From Microcaldota archaeon (lineage in GTDB: Archaea > Micrarchaeota > Micrarchaeia > Anstonellales > Bilamarchaeaceae): DNA of 35,057 nt. The stretch is taken from contig JAHFFJ010000009.1 of assembly GCA_023248035.1 (NCBI GenBank), forward strand, positions 1 to 35,057. The letters are read 5' to 3'. Both the position numbers and the translations under genes were made by a program. This document shows, in pieces, positions 7,866-16,573 of this stretch (position 1 is the first letter of the stretch; the number at the start of each line of letters is the position of its first letter). A model generated the notes under the pieces. It saw nothing but the letters and a program-made list of their open reading frames with translations. It had not been told where the DNA came from and searched no databases.

Positions 7866-8020
7866 CTGTGGGGTATATGACCCAGGAACCGCTACGGGGG
7901 AGCATTTGGGGGGAGGTCACACGGTTTGGCTAGTCAAAATATCCGTTCTTTATATTACTCTAGCCTATTGTGCAGGAGGAACCTCAAACTGGGGAGGGGG
8001 TGCTCCCCCTCCGCGGTTCG
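7866..8020. ncRNA. Candidate structured RNA between the two large genes
   Basis: The 455-base gap 7569-8023 has no credible protein gene. Its left part is AT-rich, and its right part holds four successive hairpins: TGGGGT/ACCCA (7869-7874 with 7880-7884), GAACCG/CGGTTT (7886-7891 with 7922-7927), GGCTAG/CTAGCC (7928-7933 with 7960-7965), and GAACC/GGTTC (7979-7983 with 8015-8019) enclosing GGAGGGGG/CCCCCTCC (7993-8000 with 8005-8012). The second and third stems abut and could stack. It is much richer in GC than its surroundings. It could be a + strand RNA, or a 3' UTR structure of the minus-strand gene ending at 8024. It matches no RNA family I recognise. Confidence 0.35.
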
Positions 8021-8023
8021 GAA

Positions 8024-11000
8024 TTAAGCGATAACCTGCCCATTACAGGCTGAAGTGGTGCACCTGCTTCCACGAAGACGGGTGGTGTGGCACAAAGGAC
8101 ATTCGCTGATACGTGCAACGCTGTAACGGAGCATCGAAGTCCGATGAGCAACATCCTGACCCCAGCGATTAAGACCATCGCCAAAGCTCCAACCATGACC
8201 CTCTTTGTGGACAGATACAACTTTAGTTAAAATGTCTTTGAGTTTCAACTTGTGGATTGGCCAGAGAACTGGACTTGCATGTGCAAATATATCATTCTGG
8301 AATATTCCATACCCTCTTTGCTCGCTGTTTCTCTGTATTGCAAGTGCTTCTGCCTGAACCGTTCTTGGAATAATATTGTTGAGCGAGGCATTTATCACGT
8401 CCTTATCATATGCAAACTGACCTATCTGCTCAGCTACCAGTCTTGATGCCATACGAGAATGAAGAAGCCTATCAAGCCGGTAACTTCCAACTGATTCGGC
8501 AGGATTGATGTTACCAAGACGAGCTTCTACCATCGCACCTTTTAGGTCAGAGAAATCCTGTGCACTTCCTGAAAGACCGGAAAGTACAGCATTGCCACCA
8601 GTATATCTTTTAGCTGCACTACTCTCAACGACATTCATTTTCACAAGGGCTCGTGAAAGCCAGCTGTCTGACCACCCCGAAGCAAATGGATTGAAAATTG
8701 CCTGCATTGCCTCCCTTAGACGGGGGGAGCTGTGTTGCATCGAACGAAGCGGATCTCCAGTACTATCAAACCTGCCTGGAGCACCATGAATTGCTTTTTG
8801 TGAAGTGGAGAACATGTTCTGATAGAATCTTGCTATGCTGGTATTGATGGGGAGTGAGAAACCATATATGGCATCGAAGTTAATCTTCTCGCCTGGAGTA
8901 AGGAATGCTCCAACATGAGCACGATAATCAAAGTTACCAGCAGGACCCATGTAGAATCTGGAAACATCAGACTGGTGGGTACCCATAGAGCTTGAAAGAC
9001 CCCAAGGATTACGATCAAGAGTCCATTGAGAGGCCTGTTCCCTCGCACTATTTTTCATTGCAAATGTGTAGTATGCCCTTTTTTCAGCATCACTAAGCTT
9101 GCCCCAGCGCCCGGTTTCTATACCTTCGACAAGGGTATGGGAATGGATACTTGCTGCGGCTGAAACTGCGGATATATCATATGAAGATGAAAGTATTCCC
9201 CTTCCTTTTGGTGTATCAGCAGCAATAGTAGCTACTTTAGAGATATAATCTCCAATAGCCATACCAATATCTCGAAGTGGACGGGTTACTCTAGCGAGGC
9301 TGTGCCCATCTTCTCCAAAGAACCGGAATGGTGTTGGTGCAAGAGGAGTAATATTGCGCCTTGCTTCCACGGTAACACCGCTTTGCTCCCAATAGCGACC
9401 ATAATCATGAGTAGCACTTGCGGATTGCCAGAGAACGGCTGCAAGTACAGCATGTTTGGCAAAGCTGTAAGTACCAGACTTGGCCCATTGGGTGGTATTA
9501 TCCAGGAAAGCAGTCCATTTGTTTGGGTCTTTTGATCGTTGAACTTCGGCGTATTGACGAGCAAGATCATCTCTTCCTTCAAATTTAACTGCAACATCTT
9601 CAGGAACAAATGGACGTTTTACCCCTTTCTCATCCCTAAGGGTAGCTGCTCCAGCCATTATACTGTCACGATCACTTAGATGCATACCTGGAGTATAGGG
9701 AACGTAAGTACCATCATTGAGTTTTACAAGTGCACGGCTGGATGAGGCAACATCATCATAGGTTACTTCACGAGACATTACTGCACGATATTCCTTATCA
9801 TGTTTTGTGAGTAGAGTTGCAAATTCAGTAAGGTGTTTTGGATTGGTTACATCGAGCTTGCTAAGGAACATCCGCTCGGGGTGATTGCTTGCAAGTCCTT
9901 TATCATCAAATGCCTGCATGAGCATAGATTTAGCCTGCTCAATTGTTTGCCTTGCAGTTTCATGAGTGGTACCATAGGCATTGTGTGCAAACTGTGAACC
10001 AAAGCTGCGCTCGGTATCTGCAAGGAAAAGTTTTTTGACATAAAGATCTTTTTGGAGTGATATCTCTTCTGCAGCACTTCTTGTAGCTGAACCTGGAAGA
10101 CGTTTTGCTTCTGCTGCAATCTCAGCATCATATGCACCAACATGAGCACGTCCGCCATATTTGCCATTTGCAAAGTGTGATATACCAAAGTATTCTCGCT
10201 CATTAAATCCAGCGAAGAAATGCCTTTTCATATCAACATAGAAGGCACCGCGAGGAGCATCGAGTTCAAGATCGGATGAACGATAGATGGGAAGACCAGT
10301 AACTGGATCTTTGGTCATTGATTTTTGTAGAGTACCACCATAACGAAAATCAACCAGCTCTTCGATTGAAGCCTGCCCTACTTTTTTGCCCTTGGCTTTT
10401 TCAAAGAGTATTTCACCTTCTGGTGTAACAAGGCCTACAAATGCATCGTGAGCCATTTTCGCTACTGCTTTAAGCTGAGCTGCATTACGCTGAGATTCGG
10501 GAAGGTGTTCCATTTGTTTGGAATTATCACCAAGGCCAGCAAAACGGTTAACGTTATTTACATAAGCACCAAGAAGTTCTTCACGTATACCACCCCGAAG
10601 ATAGCCATTTTCGCCATCCCAAACAACTGTTCTAAGAACTCTAAGTTTCCATGCTTCGCTAACGGTAAGGCTTTCACCACCCACATGGCAGATGTATGCA
10701 TCATCATTATGAACGCTTTTTTGTGCAGCCATGCGTATGGTGTTCTCGCTTTCTAGCTTCTGGAGAAGAGTTAGGAATTTTACGTGCTCGCCTGCAACTG
10801 AGGTTTCTATGGTCTGAACTCTATCTGCAACAGAGATCATACGACCATCGATATAGGCACCAATTGCATGTGATTCTGCCATTACAGTAAGTGCATGAAG
10901 CTTTTCTATTCCAGTAAATGATGTGTTTGCAAGGATAGTTTTCATCTGTGCTTCTACTGCTGCAATTTCAGCAGACTGATGGTAATTTGAGCGGCCTAGG

Positions 11001-12829
11001 ATATCAACAGATACACCATTAATCTTTAGGGTTTTATGACCCATACTGAGAATTTCTTCCTCATTAAGATTGAAGTTAATGCCCATTTTCTTATAGACCT
11101 GACCTATTACATAGACCATTTGATCGCGGGTAATTTCATCCCGAAGAGTCATGTAGAGGTGGGCCATATCGGCATTTACATCGTGCATTCTGCCCTGGAT
11201 AGACACTGTGGATGGTTTTTTATTTAGCTGATCATATGCAAGTGCTGCAGCCCCTGAACTTTTGGCAGCATATTCGAGGTTCTTCATTGAACGCTCGCCA
11301 CCAATAAGTTCCATGGTGGCTCGACCGGTTCTGCGTGCAAGGTGAGGGAGTTCAGTTACCGCAGCACGGGCAATATCTTTCATGATTATCCCGCTTCGGA
11401 CAACTGAATCAGGAGTGGGCATTACAAGTCCACCGACAGTTGCAAATCTCCCCACACCAACAAATTTATTGAGTGCAGAAGTAACTTTGATGTAACCTGA
11501 CCTTCTTTGACCTGGAGCAGTTGATTTTGCAGTAAGTACTTCCAGTCGTTTTAGAACTTCGTTTTCATTAAGGTAGTTCTTTATCGTCATGCCCATAAGG
11601 CCTTCTCGACCCCCACGTTTTTCAAGGGCAGAAACTATCTCTGAAACTTTCTTGTGATCAGCACTATCGTAATTGTATGGAAGTTTGGTAAGTGAGTATA
11701 GTTCAGCTGCACTCATTCCGATCATGTGACCCCCAGTAACAATTGCAGTTGCAATCTTTTTACCATCAGCGATATCCCCAGCAGCACGATCACCTGCTGT
11801 ACCTTTTTGTGATTTGACTGCTGATTCTAGCCTTGAGAGTTCTGAATCTCCCCTATAGCGACCTTTAAGTACTGCAGTAGATGCTGAAACAGCAGTTGCA
11901 GCTGCAGAAAGTTTACCCTTTATTGTTCTACTCATTTCAGTGTAACCAAATGGTGCGAGTACCTGACCACCTGCAGCCACCCCTTTTGGTGCTGGTAGTT
12001 TTGGTGTGGTTATATCAAGAAGGGAGACTGGTGATTTTCCTGAAAAGTAAACTGATGCTACTAGTAAACCCATGATAAGGAATATTCCAATGCATGGCAA
12101 TGCACCCGGACTGGCACATTGAAGGTCATTACCATTTACAAAATTCCCAGTATGTACACATTCCCCACCACTCCCAGCAAGTGAGGCTATGAAGTTGTTT
12201 ATCTGGCTGTTGAATAATGTCGCTGGGGAAACCTGAGCATTACTGTATTGGTATTCAGAATAACTTGAACTGATATCCTGACCGGCTTGGGGAAGGAATG
12301 TTACCTTAAAGCTAGTACGCGAGCTACCTTCAACCGCATTTGAAAGATCGCATTTAACATAGTAATAGGTACCTTCAGTACCATCGGGCTTTTTGGCAGT
12401 GCCTTCTTTAGTTGCAATAATATCTTTGCAGATTTCAACCGGGCTCCAACCACCCTGGTTTCCATTTGCTAGAGGGTTAAAGTATTGTACTAGAAAATGA
12501 GCATCTTTGAGTGATTCCAGAGTGATCTTATATTCTGAGGACTGGCTGGTCATCTCAGTGGCCTTATTGAAAATGCAGGTTTGGACGGGAATGGAATTTT
12601 GAGCAATGCAATCTTTTGTGATCTGTTCCATTATCTCCCTGATCGTGGTTCCTGTTTGACTGGTTGCAGGTTCGAAAACAAGGAGGCTTACTTCGATTAC
12701 TTTTCCATCCCCCTGCGGGGTTATAACAACCTGGCTTTCCTTTAGATTTTGATCTCCAAATAAGCCAGCGGCAAAAGTGAAACTAAGCAAGAGAAGAAAA
12801 AACATCAGTGTGTTTTTTATGGAGAACAT
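8024..12829 (-). CDS. Giant single-pass membrane protein with C-terminal zinc ribbon
   Basis: 1601 residues. A signal peptide (about 1-21; MFFLLLLSFTFAAG) is followed by an ectodomain of about 220 residues with several Cys (74, 85, 134, 160, 224, 238), then one strong membrane segment (about 245-262; CIGIFLIMGLLVASVYF), then about 1330 residues rich in Ala and short amphipathic helices, ending in a four-Cys zinc ribbon (ECPLCHTTRLRG and CTTSACNG). A weak hydrophobic stretch (AKHAVLAAVLWQSASA) lies far downstream. The zinc ribbon and lack of Cys pairs after the membrane segment suggest the long part is cytoplasmic. I recognise no enzymatic motif. Promoter TATTTAAAT (about 12852-12860) stands 26-27 bases from the ATG, so the mRNA is probably leaderless. 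With the lysozyme-like lipoprotein downstream it could form a cell-surface apparatus; type IV secretion-like assembly is one possibility, unproven. Confidence 0.8.
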   Translation of the reverse strand: MFSIKNTLMFFLLLLSFTFAAGLFGDQNLKESQVVITPQGDGKVIEVSLLVFEPATSQTGTTIREIMEQITKDCIAQNSIPVQTCIFNKATEMTSQSSEYKITLESLKDAHFLVQYFNPLANGNQGGWSPVEICKDIIATKEGTAKKPDGTEGTYYYVKCDLSNAVEGSSRTSFKVTFLPQAGQDISSSYSEYQYSNAQVSPATLFNSQINNFIASLAGSGGECVHTGNFVNGNDLQCASPGALPCIGIFLIMGLLVASVYFSGKSPVSLLDITTPKLPAPKGVAAGGQVLAPFGYTEMSRTIKGKLSAAATAVSASTAVLKGRYRGDSELSRLESAVKSQKGTAGDRAAGDIADGKKIATAIVTGGHMIGMSAAELYSLTKLPYNYDSADHKKVSEIVSALEKRGGREGLMGMTIKNYLNENEVLKRLEVLTAKSTAPGQRRSGYIKVTSALNKFVGVGRFATVGGLVMPTPDSVVRSGIIMKDIARAAVTELPHLARRTGRATMELIGGERSMKNLEYAAKSSGAAALAYDQLNKKPSTVSIQGRMHDVNADMAHLYMTLRDEITRDQMVYVIGQVYKKMGINFNLNEEEILSMGHKTLKINGVSVDILGRSNYHQSAEIAAVEAQMKTILANTSFTGIEKLHALTVMAESHAIGAYIDGRMISVADRVQTIETSVAGEHVKFLTLLQKLESENTIRMAAQKSVHNDDAYICHVGGESLTVSEAWKLRVLRTVVWDGENGYLRGGIREELLGAYVNNVNRFAGLGDNSKQMEHLPESQRNAAQLKAVAKMAHDAFVGLVTPEGEILFEKAKGKKVGQASIEELVDFRYGGTLQKSMTKDPVTGLPIYRSSDLELDAPRGAFYVDMKRHFFAGFNEREYFGISHFANGKYGGRAHVGAYDAEIAAEAKRLPGSATRSAAEEISLQKDLYVKKLFLADTERSFGSQFAHNAYGTTHETARQTIEQAKSMLMQAFDDKGLASNHPERMFLSKLDVTNPKHLTEFATLLTKHDKEYRAVMSREVTYDDVASSSRALVKLNDGTYVPYTPGMHLSDRDSIMAGAATLRDEKGVKRPFVPEDVAVKFEGRDDLARQYAEVQRSKDPNKWTAFLDNTTQWAKSGTYSFAKHAVLAAVLWQSASATHDYGRYWEQSGVTVEARRNITPLAPTPFRFFGEDGHSLARVTRPLRDIGMAIGDYISKVATIAADTPKGRGILSSSYDISAVSAAASIHSHTLVEGIETGRWGKLSDAEKRAYYTFAMKNSAREQASQWTLDRNPWGLSSSMGTHQSDVSRFYMGPAGNFDYRAHVGAFLTPGEKINFDAIYGFSLPINTSIARFYQNMFSTSQKAIHGAPGRFDSTGDPLRSMQHSSPRLREAMQAIFNPFASGWSDSWLSRALVKMNVVESSAAKRYTGGNAVLSGLSGSAQDFSDLKGAMVEARLGNINPAESVGSYRLDRLLHSRMASRLVAEQIGQFAYDKDVINASLNNIIPRTVQAEALAIQRNSEQRGYGIFQNDIFAHASPVLWPIHKLKLKDILTKVVSVHKEGHGWSFGDGLNRWGQDVAHRTSMLRYSVARISECPLCHTTRLRGSRCTTSACNGQVIA

Positions 12830-12849
12830 GATAGTATCGGACGTTTGGC

Positions 12850-12860
12850 AGTATTTAAAT
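12850..12860 (-). promoter_or_regulatory. TATA box of the giant membrane protein gene
   Basis: On the minus strand the sequence reads ATTTAAATAC, centred about 26 bases from the ATG at 12829, predicting transcription from the first base of the start codon. Two palindromes lie just upstream (12896-12910 and 12915-12935) and could bind a regulator. Confidence 0.6.
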
Positions 12861-12895
12861 GAGTATGGTTACATAGTAAAGTAAAAATACAAAAA

Positions 12896-12935
12896 ATACA
12901 AAATTTGTATTAAAATTGTGTTTGCTAAACACAAT
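12896..12935. promoter_or_regulatory. Paired palindromes upstream of the giant gene
   Basis: ATACAAA-A-TTTGTAT (12896-12910) is a 15-base palindrome, and ATTGTGTTT with AAACACAAT around a 3-base loop (12915-12935) is a perfect inverted repeat. They lie 40-80 bases upstream of the minus-strand TATA box and before module A copy 2, in the 310-base gap 12830-13139. They may be operators or RNA hairpins; no target protein is evident. Confidence 0.4.
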
Positions 12936-12951
12936 ATACCATAAAAAAACA

Positions 12952-13013
12952 GTCAAATGCTCGCACCCACCACCGCTAGGCAAGCACAGCGTGTGCTTGC
13001 CGCGAAACAGTGG
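12952..13013. repeat. Module A, truncated copy 2
   Basis: Same orientation as the copy at 4595. The shared stretch runs from GTCAA through the tip hairpin (GGCAAGCACA/TGTGCTTGCC, 12979-13001) to TGG, with about 7 differences over the 55 bases from GCTCG. The 3' half of the outer stem present in copy 1 is missing here; instead module B follows at once. The tip loop is GCG, the reverse complement of CGC in copy 1. Confidence 0.75.
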
Positions 13014-13098
13014 AATCCAGCCCTTCGGGGGGTTTGGGCGGTGACGGACTAAGGGGGGTCAGAAGTATGGGCTAAGAAACCCCCCTTGGGCTGTCATT
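13011..13098. repeat. Module B, copy 2
   Basis: Runs from TGGAATC to TCATT and is directly joined to module A. The outer pair CAGCCC/GGGCTG is kept. The inner arm here is GGGGGGTTT pairing with AAACCCCCC (9 base pairs), whereas copy 1 pairs best through GGGCGGT/ACCGCCC. TGAC/GTCA is kept, and the AGT/ACT arm becomes AGT/GCT (one G-U). No T-tract follows; the AAA+ ATPase gene starts about 40 bases on. Confidence 0.65.
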
Positions 13099-13139
13099 GA
13101 GTATGATAGGAGAACATTAGACAATATATTGGAAAACTG

Positions 13140-14171
13140 GTGATTATTATAAGCGAACTGATACGTGGACCAAATCCATTTGCAATAGAATTTGGAGAGT
13201 TACTTGGGCGCAAGGAAGAAATGCAGCTTTTCAGAGGACTTTTAAGTTCGACCACATCGGGGAACTCAGAGCTGATGGTAGTGATGGGGAGTTTTGGAAT
13301 TGGTAAAACTGCACTTTTTAGGGCGTGGAAGGTTGAGGCTGAAAAAAATGGGCTTAGAACTTTTTATGTAAGGGTAAATGATGGTGATGATAGTGAGAAT
13401 GTAGTTGAAAAAATCGTCCAGAGTGGAAGATTTGAGAATGCGATGAATTTGGATTCCATTATTATGGCAATTGAAAAACAGTCAGAATTTGGTGCAGTCA
13501 TTTTTTTAGATGACTGTGAAAAAATGAAAGCAGAGGGGAAAAATAAAACTTTGGGGGGAACGCTTGGCCAGTTCTTTGAGAGGGTTAAACTTACTGGAAA
13601 ACATGTTTCTTTGGTTCTTGGTTCTTTGGTAGATTTGGACATTGTGGGGGATAAGAAGATTTTACTTAAACCTTTTAGTGAACATGATGTACGGGAGTTT
13701 GTAGAGAAAGCACTCAAAAAAGAGATCAGGATGGGGGAGGAATGCCTGACCACTATAACTTCAGATAGTAGTGGAAATCCGAAAATGATCAGAACCATAT
13801 GCAGATGCATATATGAAAAATTGCGGGAGAATGAAAAAGTTATAAACAAAGGCCATTATCTCGAGCAACTATCCTACATAATGAGCACACTTTCTTCAGA
13901 GTGGTTTGGGCAGTTATACCAGATACCTGAAGCTGAACGTAAAGTACTTTACCAGATTGCTATTAATGAGAACCTGCCGATTAAAGAAATTGCTCAGAAA
14001 TCAAAAATGAATAACGGACCTGCAAACACACTTGCACAAAGGCTCCTCCAGCGCGGCCATATTGTAAGGCTAGGGAGAGGAAGGTACAGGGTTTTCTCAA
14101 GGCTTTATGGAAAATATGTGATCGAAAGGTTCAATCTGCAATTAACCAGTCATTCTCGAAAACGCGAATAA
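13140..14171 (+). CDS. AAA+ ATPase with C-terminal winged helix (ORC/Cdc6-like or AAA_16 type)
   Basis: 343 residues. After GPNPFAIEFGELLGRKEEM, a typical lead-in of ORC/STAND-type ATPases, Walker A is GSFGIGKTA (50-58) and Walker B is AVIFLDDCE (119-127). A lid-like region follows (LKPFSEHDVREFVEKAL), and a winged helix at about 260-325 (ERKVLYQIAINENLPIKEIAQ, GRGRYRVFS). It probably binds DNA or protein partners under ATP control; whether it is a replication initiator or a regulator of the STAND type is not decided by sequence. The start is a GTG; an in-frame stop 33 bases earlier limits any extension. The last 41 bases overlap, convergently, the phospholipase D-like gene. Module B copy 2 lies just upstream. 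Confidence 0.75.
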   Translation: MIIISELIRGPNPFAIEFGELLGRKEEMQLFRGLLSSTTSGNSELMVVMGSFGIGKTALFRAWKVEAEKNGLRTFYVRVNDGDDSENVVEKIVQSGRFENAMNLDSIIMAIEKQSEFGAVIFLDDCEKMKAEGKNKTLGGTLGQFFERVKLTGKHVSLVLGSLVDLDIVGDKKILLKPFSEHDVREFVEKALKKEIRMGEECLTTITSDSSGNPKMIRTICRCIYEKLRENEKVINKGHYLEQLSYIMSTLSSEWFGQLYQIPEAERKVLYQIAINENLPIKEIAQKSKMNNGPANTLAQRLLQRGHIVRLGRGRYRVFSRLYGKYVIERFNLQLTSHSRKRE

Positions 14172-14646
14172 AATCACCCACCGAAGGTGAATTTTTTATT
14201 ATTACTGATGCCTCGCGATTTTTATAGAGTGCGGAGTTGCTCAAGTTGTGGGAACCAACAAGTACTGAAATGCGATCGATTATTATGAATTTTGCATGGG
14301 TGAGTTTGAAGGATTGGCTTGCATAGCGTATGGAATAACCTTTGGAGAGGAGTTCGTGATAGATTTGGCTATTTTCACCACCAATAACGTTTGGCTCGAT
14401 TATAATCCGGACTAAAACACCACGCCCACGTGCACGTTCGAGAGCCTCTACCACATCACGCGAACTGAATGTGTATATTTCTATGTCGATTGATTTTTGT
14501 GCGCTATCGACAAATGAAATAATTTTTGCCCCATCCTCTGGTGAAAAAATTGGAGTGACTGAAGGTGCAAAGAAAGATGGCGATAAAAGATGGTATATTA
14601 GAATGCCAATGGCTATGCCTAGAACTAAACTCATCCCCCGATTCAT
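14131..14646 (-). CDS. Membrane-anchored phospholipase D-like (single HKD) protein
   Basis: 171 residues. One N-terminal membrane segment (about 5-24; MSLVLGIAIGILIYHLL) leads to a single PLD domain with the full motif H117-x-K119-x4-D124-x6-G131-S132-x-N134 (HAKFIIIDRISVLVGSHN), plus the upstream DIEIYTFSSRDVVEALERA helix-strand. Length and layout match Nuc-type endonucleases, which act as dimers, each giving one HKD motif; they hydrolyse phosphodiesters, in these cases usually nucleic acid. The N-terminal segment would place the domain outside the membrane. A TATA-like AAAATATA about 26 bases before the ATG implies a leaderless mRNA. The 3' end overlaps the AAA+ gene by 41 bases. Confidence 0.9.
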   Translation of the reverse strand: MNRGMSLVLGIAIGILIYHLLSPSFFAPSVTPIFSPEDGAKIISFVDSAQKSIDIEIYTFSSRDVVEALERARGRGVLVRIIIEPNVIGGENSQIYHELLSKGYSIRYASQSFKLTHAKFIIIDRISVLVGSHNLSNSALYKNREASVIIKNSPSVGDFIRVFENDWLIAD

Positions 14647-14752
14647 CAGAACTGATCGCAGTCATATATTTTAACTTATGTGCATTTCTAGTGGTATCTA
14701 ATTGAATAAAAGAATTTACCGTCTTAAAATCCGGATTTATTCACTCAACTAT

Positions 14753-14791
14753 TCCTTTTTCGTTTGTGTGTTTTTTTTGTTGTTTATTCTG
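14753..14791. other. G/T-rich (A/C-rich on minus) tract after the 244-residue gene
   Basis: The + strand is almost only G and T (CGTTTGTGTG followed by T runs). It lies just past the stop of the minus-strand gene, so that gene's 3' UTR would be A/C-rich and unstructured. A longer tract of the same kind follows the permease gene at 33022. Confidence 0.4.
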
Positions 14792-14795
14792 ATTT

Positions 14796-15530
14796 CTAGT
14801 TGATTAGTTGATATCTTTGTGCTCCTTCTATATTGATAGAGGTTATATCTACCCTATCGCTCATAGAGCCAAGCATACCTAAAGCTGCATCATGCACTAG
14901 TTCGATAGGAGGTTGGTGGAAAGTCAAGCTTTCGCCTGATAGTAATAGACCGCGTTTTTTACTAGTCGTAACAAACCCACCACCCAAAATTTCACTGCCC
15001 GGATGATTAGCCCAAATATCGCGGTGTTGGTTCTCCCCATTAGTCCAGCCAAAGATAAAACCGTCACTATCTTTCATTAGAAGATATTTATCAAGAAGTA
15101 AACCTGTTGATGGAATTTCAGGATGGATTCTCCATTTATTTGCAGATTGGGATGGTTTGATACTGCCCACTCTTTTTGCAACTTCCAGATACAATTGAGC
15201 TGCGCTAAGTTCATGATGAAGGAGTAATTCCCGTAAAAGTTCGGCTAGGTGATCTGGAGAGTAAAGTGACCCGAATACACCCAGACTAGTTTTTTTCTTT
15301 TCACAAAATAGATGACCATCAGTTGCCCCCACCCCCGATGCATGCAGGGTCACATTTTCCAGCCTTAAAACTGCAGAATGTGGACCGGAGGAATCACCGA
15401 TAACAGTTACTTTTCCATCAAAACATCTATCAAGTAGAGGCACATCTACATTCACCCTACTTCTGTTGGGCAGATCAGTTGGCCTAAAACTTCCGAAAGT
15501 TCGCATTCTGGGTACTGACATAAATATCAT
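14796..15530 (-). CDS. Hypothetical protein, 244 residues
   Basis: I do not recognise this protein. It has no signal peptide or membrane segment and looks like a soluble alpha/beta protein. Visible stretches are KVTVIGDSSGPHSAVLRLE and ASGVGATDGHLF near residues 40-75, a Leu-rich helix (AELLRELLLHHELSAAQLYLE), and a Gly-rich C-terminal half (PGSEILGGGFVTTSKKRG). IGDSSG recalls the metal-binding IGDxSG of SpoIIE-type PPM phosphatases, but the other acidic motifs are not evident. Alternative starts are ATG codons at residues 4 and 9; no clear ribosome-binding site decides. It heads a region of unrecognised genes up to 19.8 kb. Confidence 0.6.
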   Translation of the reverse strand: MIFMSVPRMRTFGSFRPTDLPNRSRVNVDVPLLDRCFDGKVTVIGDSSGPHSAVLRLENVTLHASGVGATDGHLFCEKKKTSLGVFGSLYSPDHLAELLRELLLHHELSAAQLYLEVAKRVGSIKPSQSANKWRIHPEIPSTGLLLDKYLLMKDSDGFIFGWTNGENQHRDIWANHPGSEILGGGFVTTSKKRGLLLSGESLTFHQPPIELVHDAALGMLGSMSDRVDITSINIEGAQRYQLIN

Positions 15531-15681
15531 TTTTTAATCTGAATTCTGGGAGTTCAACTGCACCAAATTATTCACTTACATTTTAATTACTGACTATCAT
15601 CTAGTTAACATTAATTATGACAAATTCCCATTATAAACCTTACTTTTATTTGAATTTCAGAACTCAAGATCATCGTCATCG

Positions 15682-15749
15682 GAAACTTTTTGGAAAAAAG
15701 TTTCATCAAAAACTCATAATAAGTTTTGACAATACTTTTTGAAAAAAGT
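15682..15749. terminator. Two related A/T hairpins downstream of the 230-residue gene
   Basis: GAAACTTTTT and AAAAAGTTTC around a 3-base loop (15682-15704), and a second near-copy, ACTTTTTGAAAAAAGT (15734-15749). In the minus direction both follow the stop of the gene ending at 15814 and precede the 244-residue gene. Hairpins with T runs on both strands are likely terminators. The rest of the gap 15531-15813 shows nothing else. Confidence 0.45.
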
Positions 15750-15813
15750 TTCTCTCAGTGGTATTGCAGTTCATCACATTGGATAATTATCTGAAAGTAA
15801 TTAAGAAGCTAGG

Positions 15814-16479
15814 TTAAGCTTCTTTTTTAGAGACCGAGATAAACTTAATAACAGCACCTTTTTGATCCTCGTACCGTTCCATTGCGGAGATAAAAGAATC
15901 AAAATCCATATTTTTGTTTCCATTTATCTCAGTTACTTGGGTTACTGTTTTTCCACCCATAAGATCAAGAGCTTTGAAAACCGACCATGGATCACCAGCT
16001 TTCCCCTTGATGGTTTCATCGATAGCGTTTTGTGCAGCTTGATTAACTGTAGCATAAAATTGTTGATCTTCATTTGGGTTTTTTGCAGGCACTTTAAGAT
16101 TATAGGAAATAAGATAGGTTTTTCCATCCATATCAATCCTAAGTTCTCCAGTTTCAGTAGCTTTAGGTCCTGAAGCTAACGAAGTTGGTTTTAGAACTTC
16201 TTCTTGTCTTATTTTTTCAGCTAATTTGCCATCTGCCTGATGACCAGATTTAATCTCCTGCACTCTTACAACAGCATAGAACTGTTTTGCAACTTCATTT
16301 GCAGTTTGTTGAGAAGTTCGATCAGGTGAAGCCGCTTTACTTACGATATTTTGAACTTCATTACCTGTGAGATGAACCTGGGGATATTTTTGCTGCAGGG
16401 TATCTAGTGTTGATCTTGCAACATCCCTGCTCGCAACATCTCTTCCAAGAACTTCCGCGAATTCTTCTTTAGGCGCCAT
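15814..16479 (-). CDS. Hypothetical protein, about 221 residues
   Basis: Not recognised. It is soluble, mostly helical in the first half (Gln/Ala/Lys-rich), with a possible beta segment in the middle (GELRIDMDGKTYLISYNLKV) and a helical C-terminal part ending in VIKFISVSKKEA. The ATG at 16479 is preferred because a TATA-like TTAATATATT (about 16522-16532) would start transcription near 16501; a TTG at 16506 would add nine residues. It is divergent from the TPR-like gene at 16574, with under 100 bases between the starts, so their promoters are interleaved. Function unknown. Confidence 0.6.
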   Translation of the reverse strand: MAPKEEFAEVLGRDVASRDVARSTLDTLQQKYPQVHLTGNEVQNIVSKAASPDRTSQQTANEVAKQFYAVVRVQEIKSGHQADGKLAEKIRQEEVLKPTSLASGPKATETGELRIDMDGKTYLISYNLKVPAKNPNEDQQFYATVNQAAQNAIDETIKGKAGDPWSVFKALDLMGGKTVTQVTEINGNKNMDFDSFISAMERYEDQKGAVIKFISVSKKEA

Positions 16480-16573
16480 AAAACCACGAATTTGCTCTTT
16501 GAACAAACATAGATCGCAATAATATATTAATACAGTATTATACCATACTTTGATTTGTTATAGTTGATTTGGT

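Noticed and set aside
7837-8034. 65-codon + strand ORF
   Set aside because: It spans the hairpin-rich GC stretch, has Gly/Pro-rich composition produced by G and C runs, and overlaps the end of the giant gene on the other strand.
4595-13098. Modules A/B as attachment sites of an integrated virus or plasmid
   Set aside because: No integrase, tRNA target or virus-type genes lie between them; direct repeats alone do not show site-specific integration.
13140-14171. Firm call as replication initiator Orc1/Cdc6 with an adjacent origin
   Set aside because: The ATPase and winged helix fit, but initiator-specific motifs and ORB-like repeats were not identified; the repeats upstream are modules A/B found elsewhere in the window.
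14796-15530. PPM/SpoIIE-type phosphatase
   Set aside because: Only one weak IGDSSG-like motif is visible; the other aspartate motifs expected of the fold are not found.
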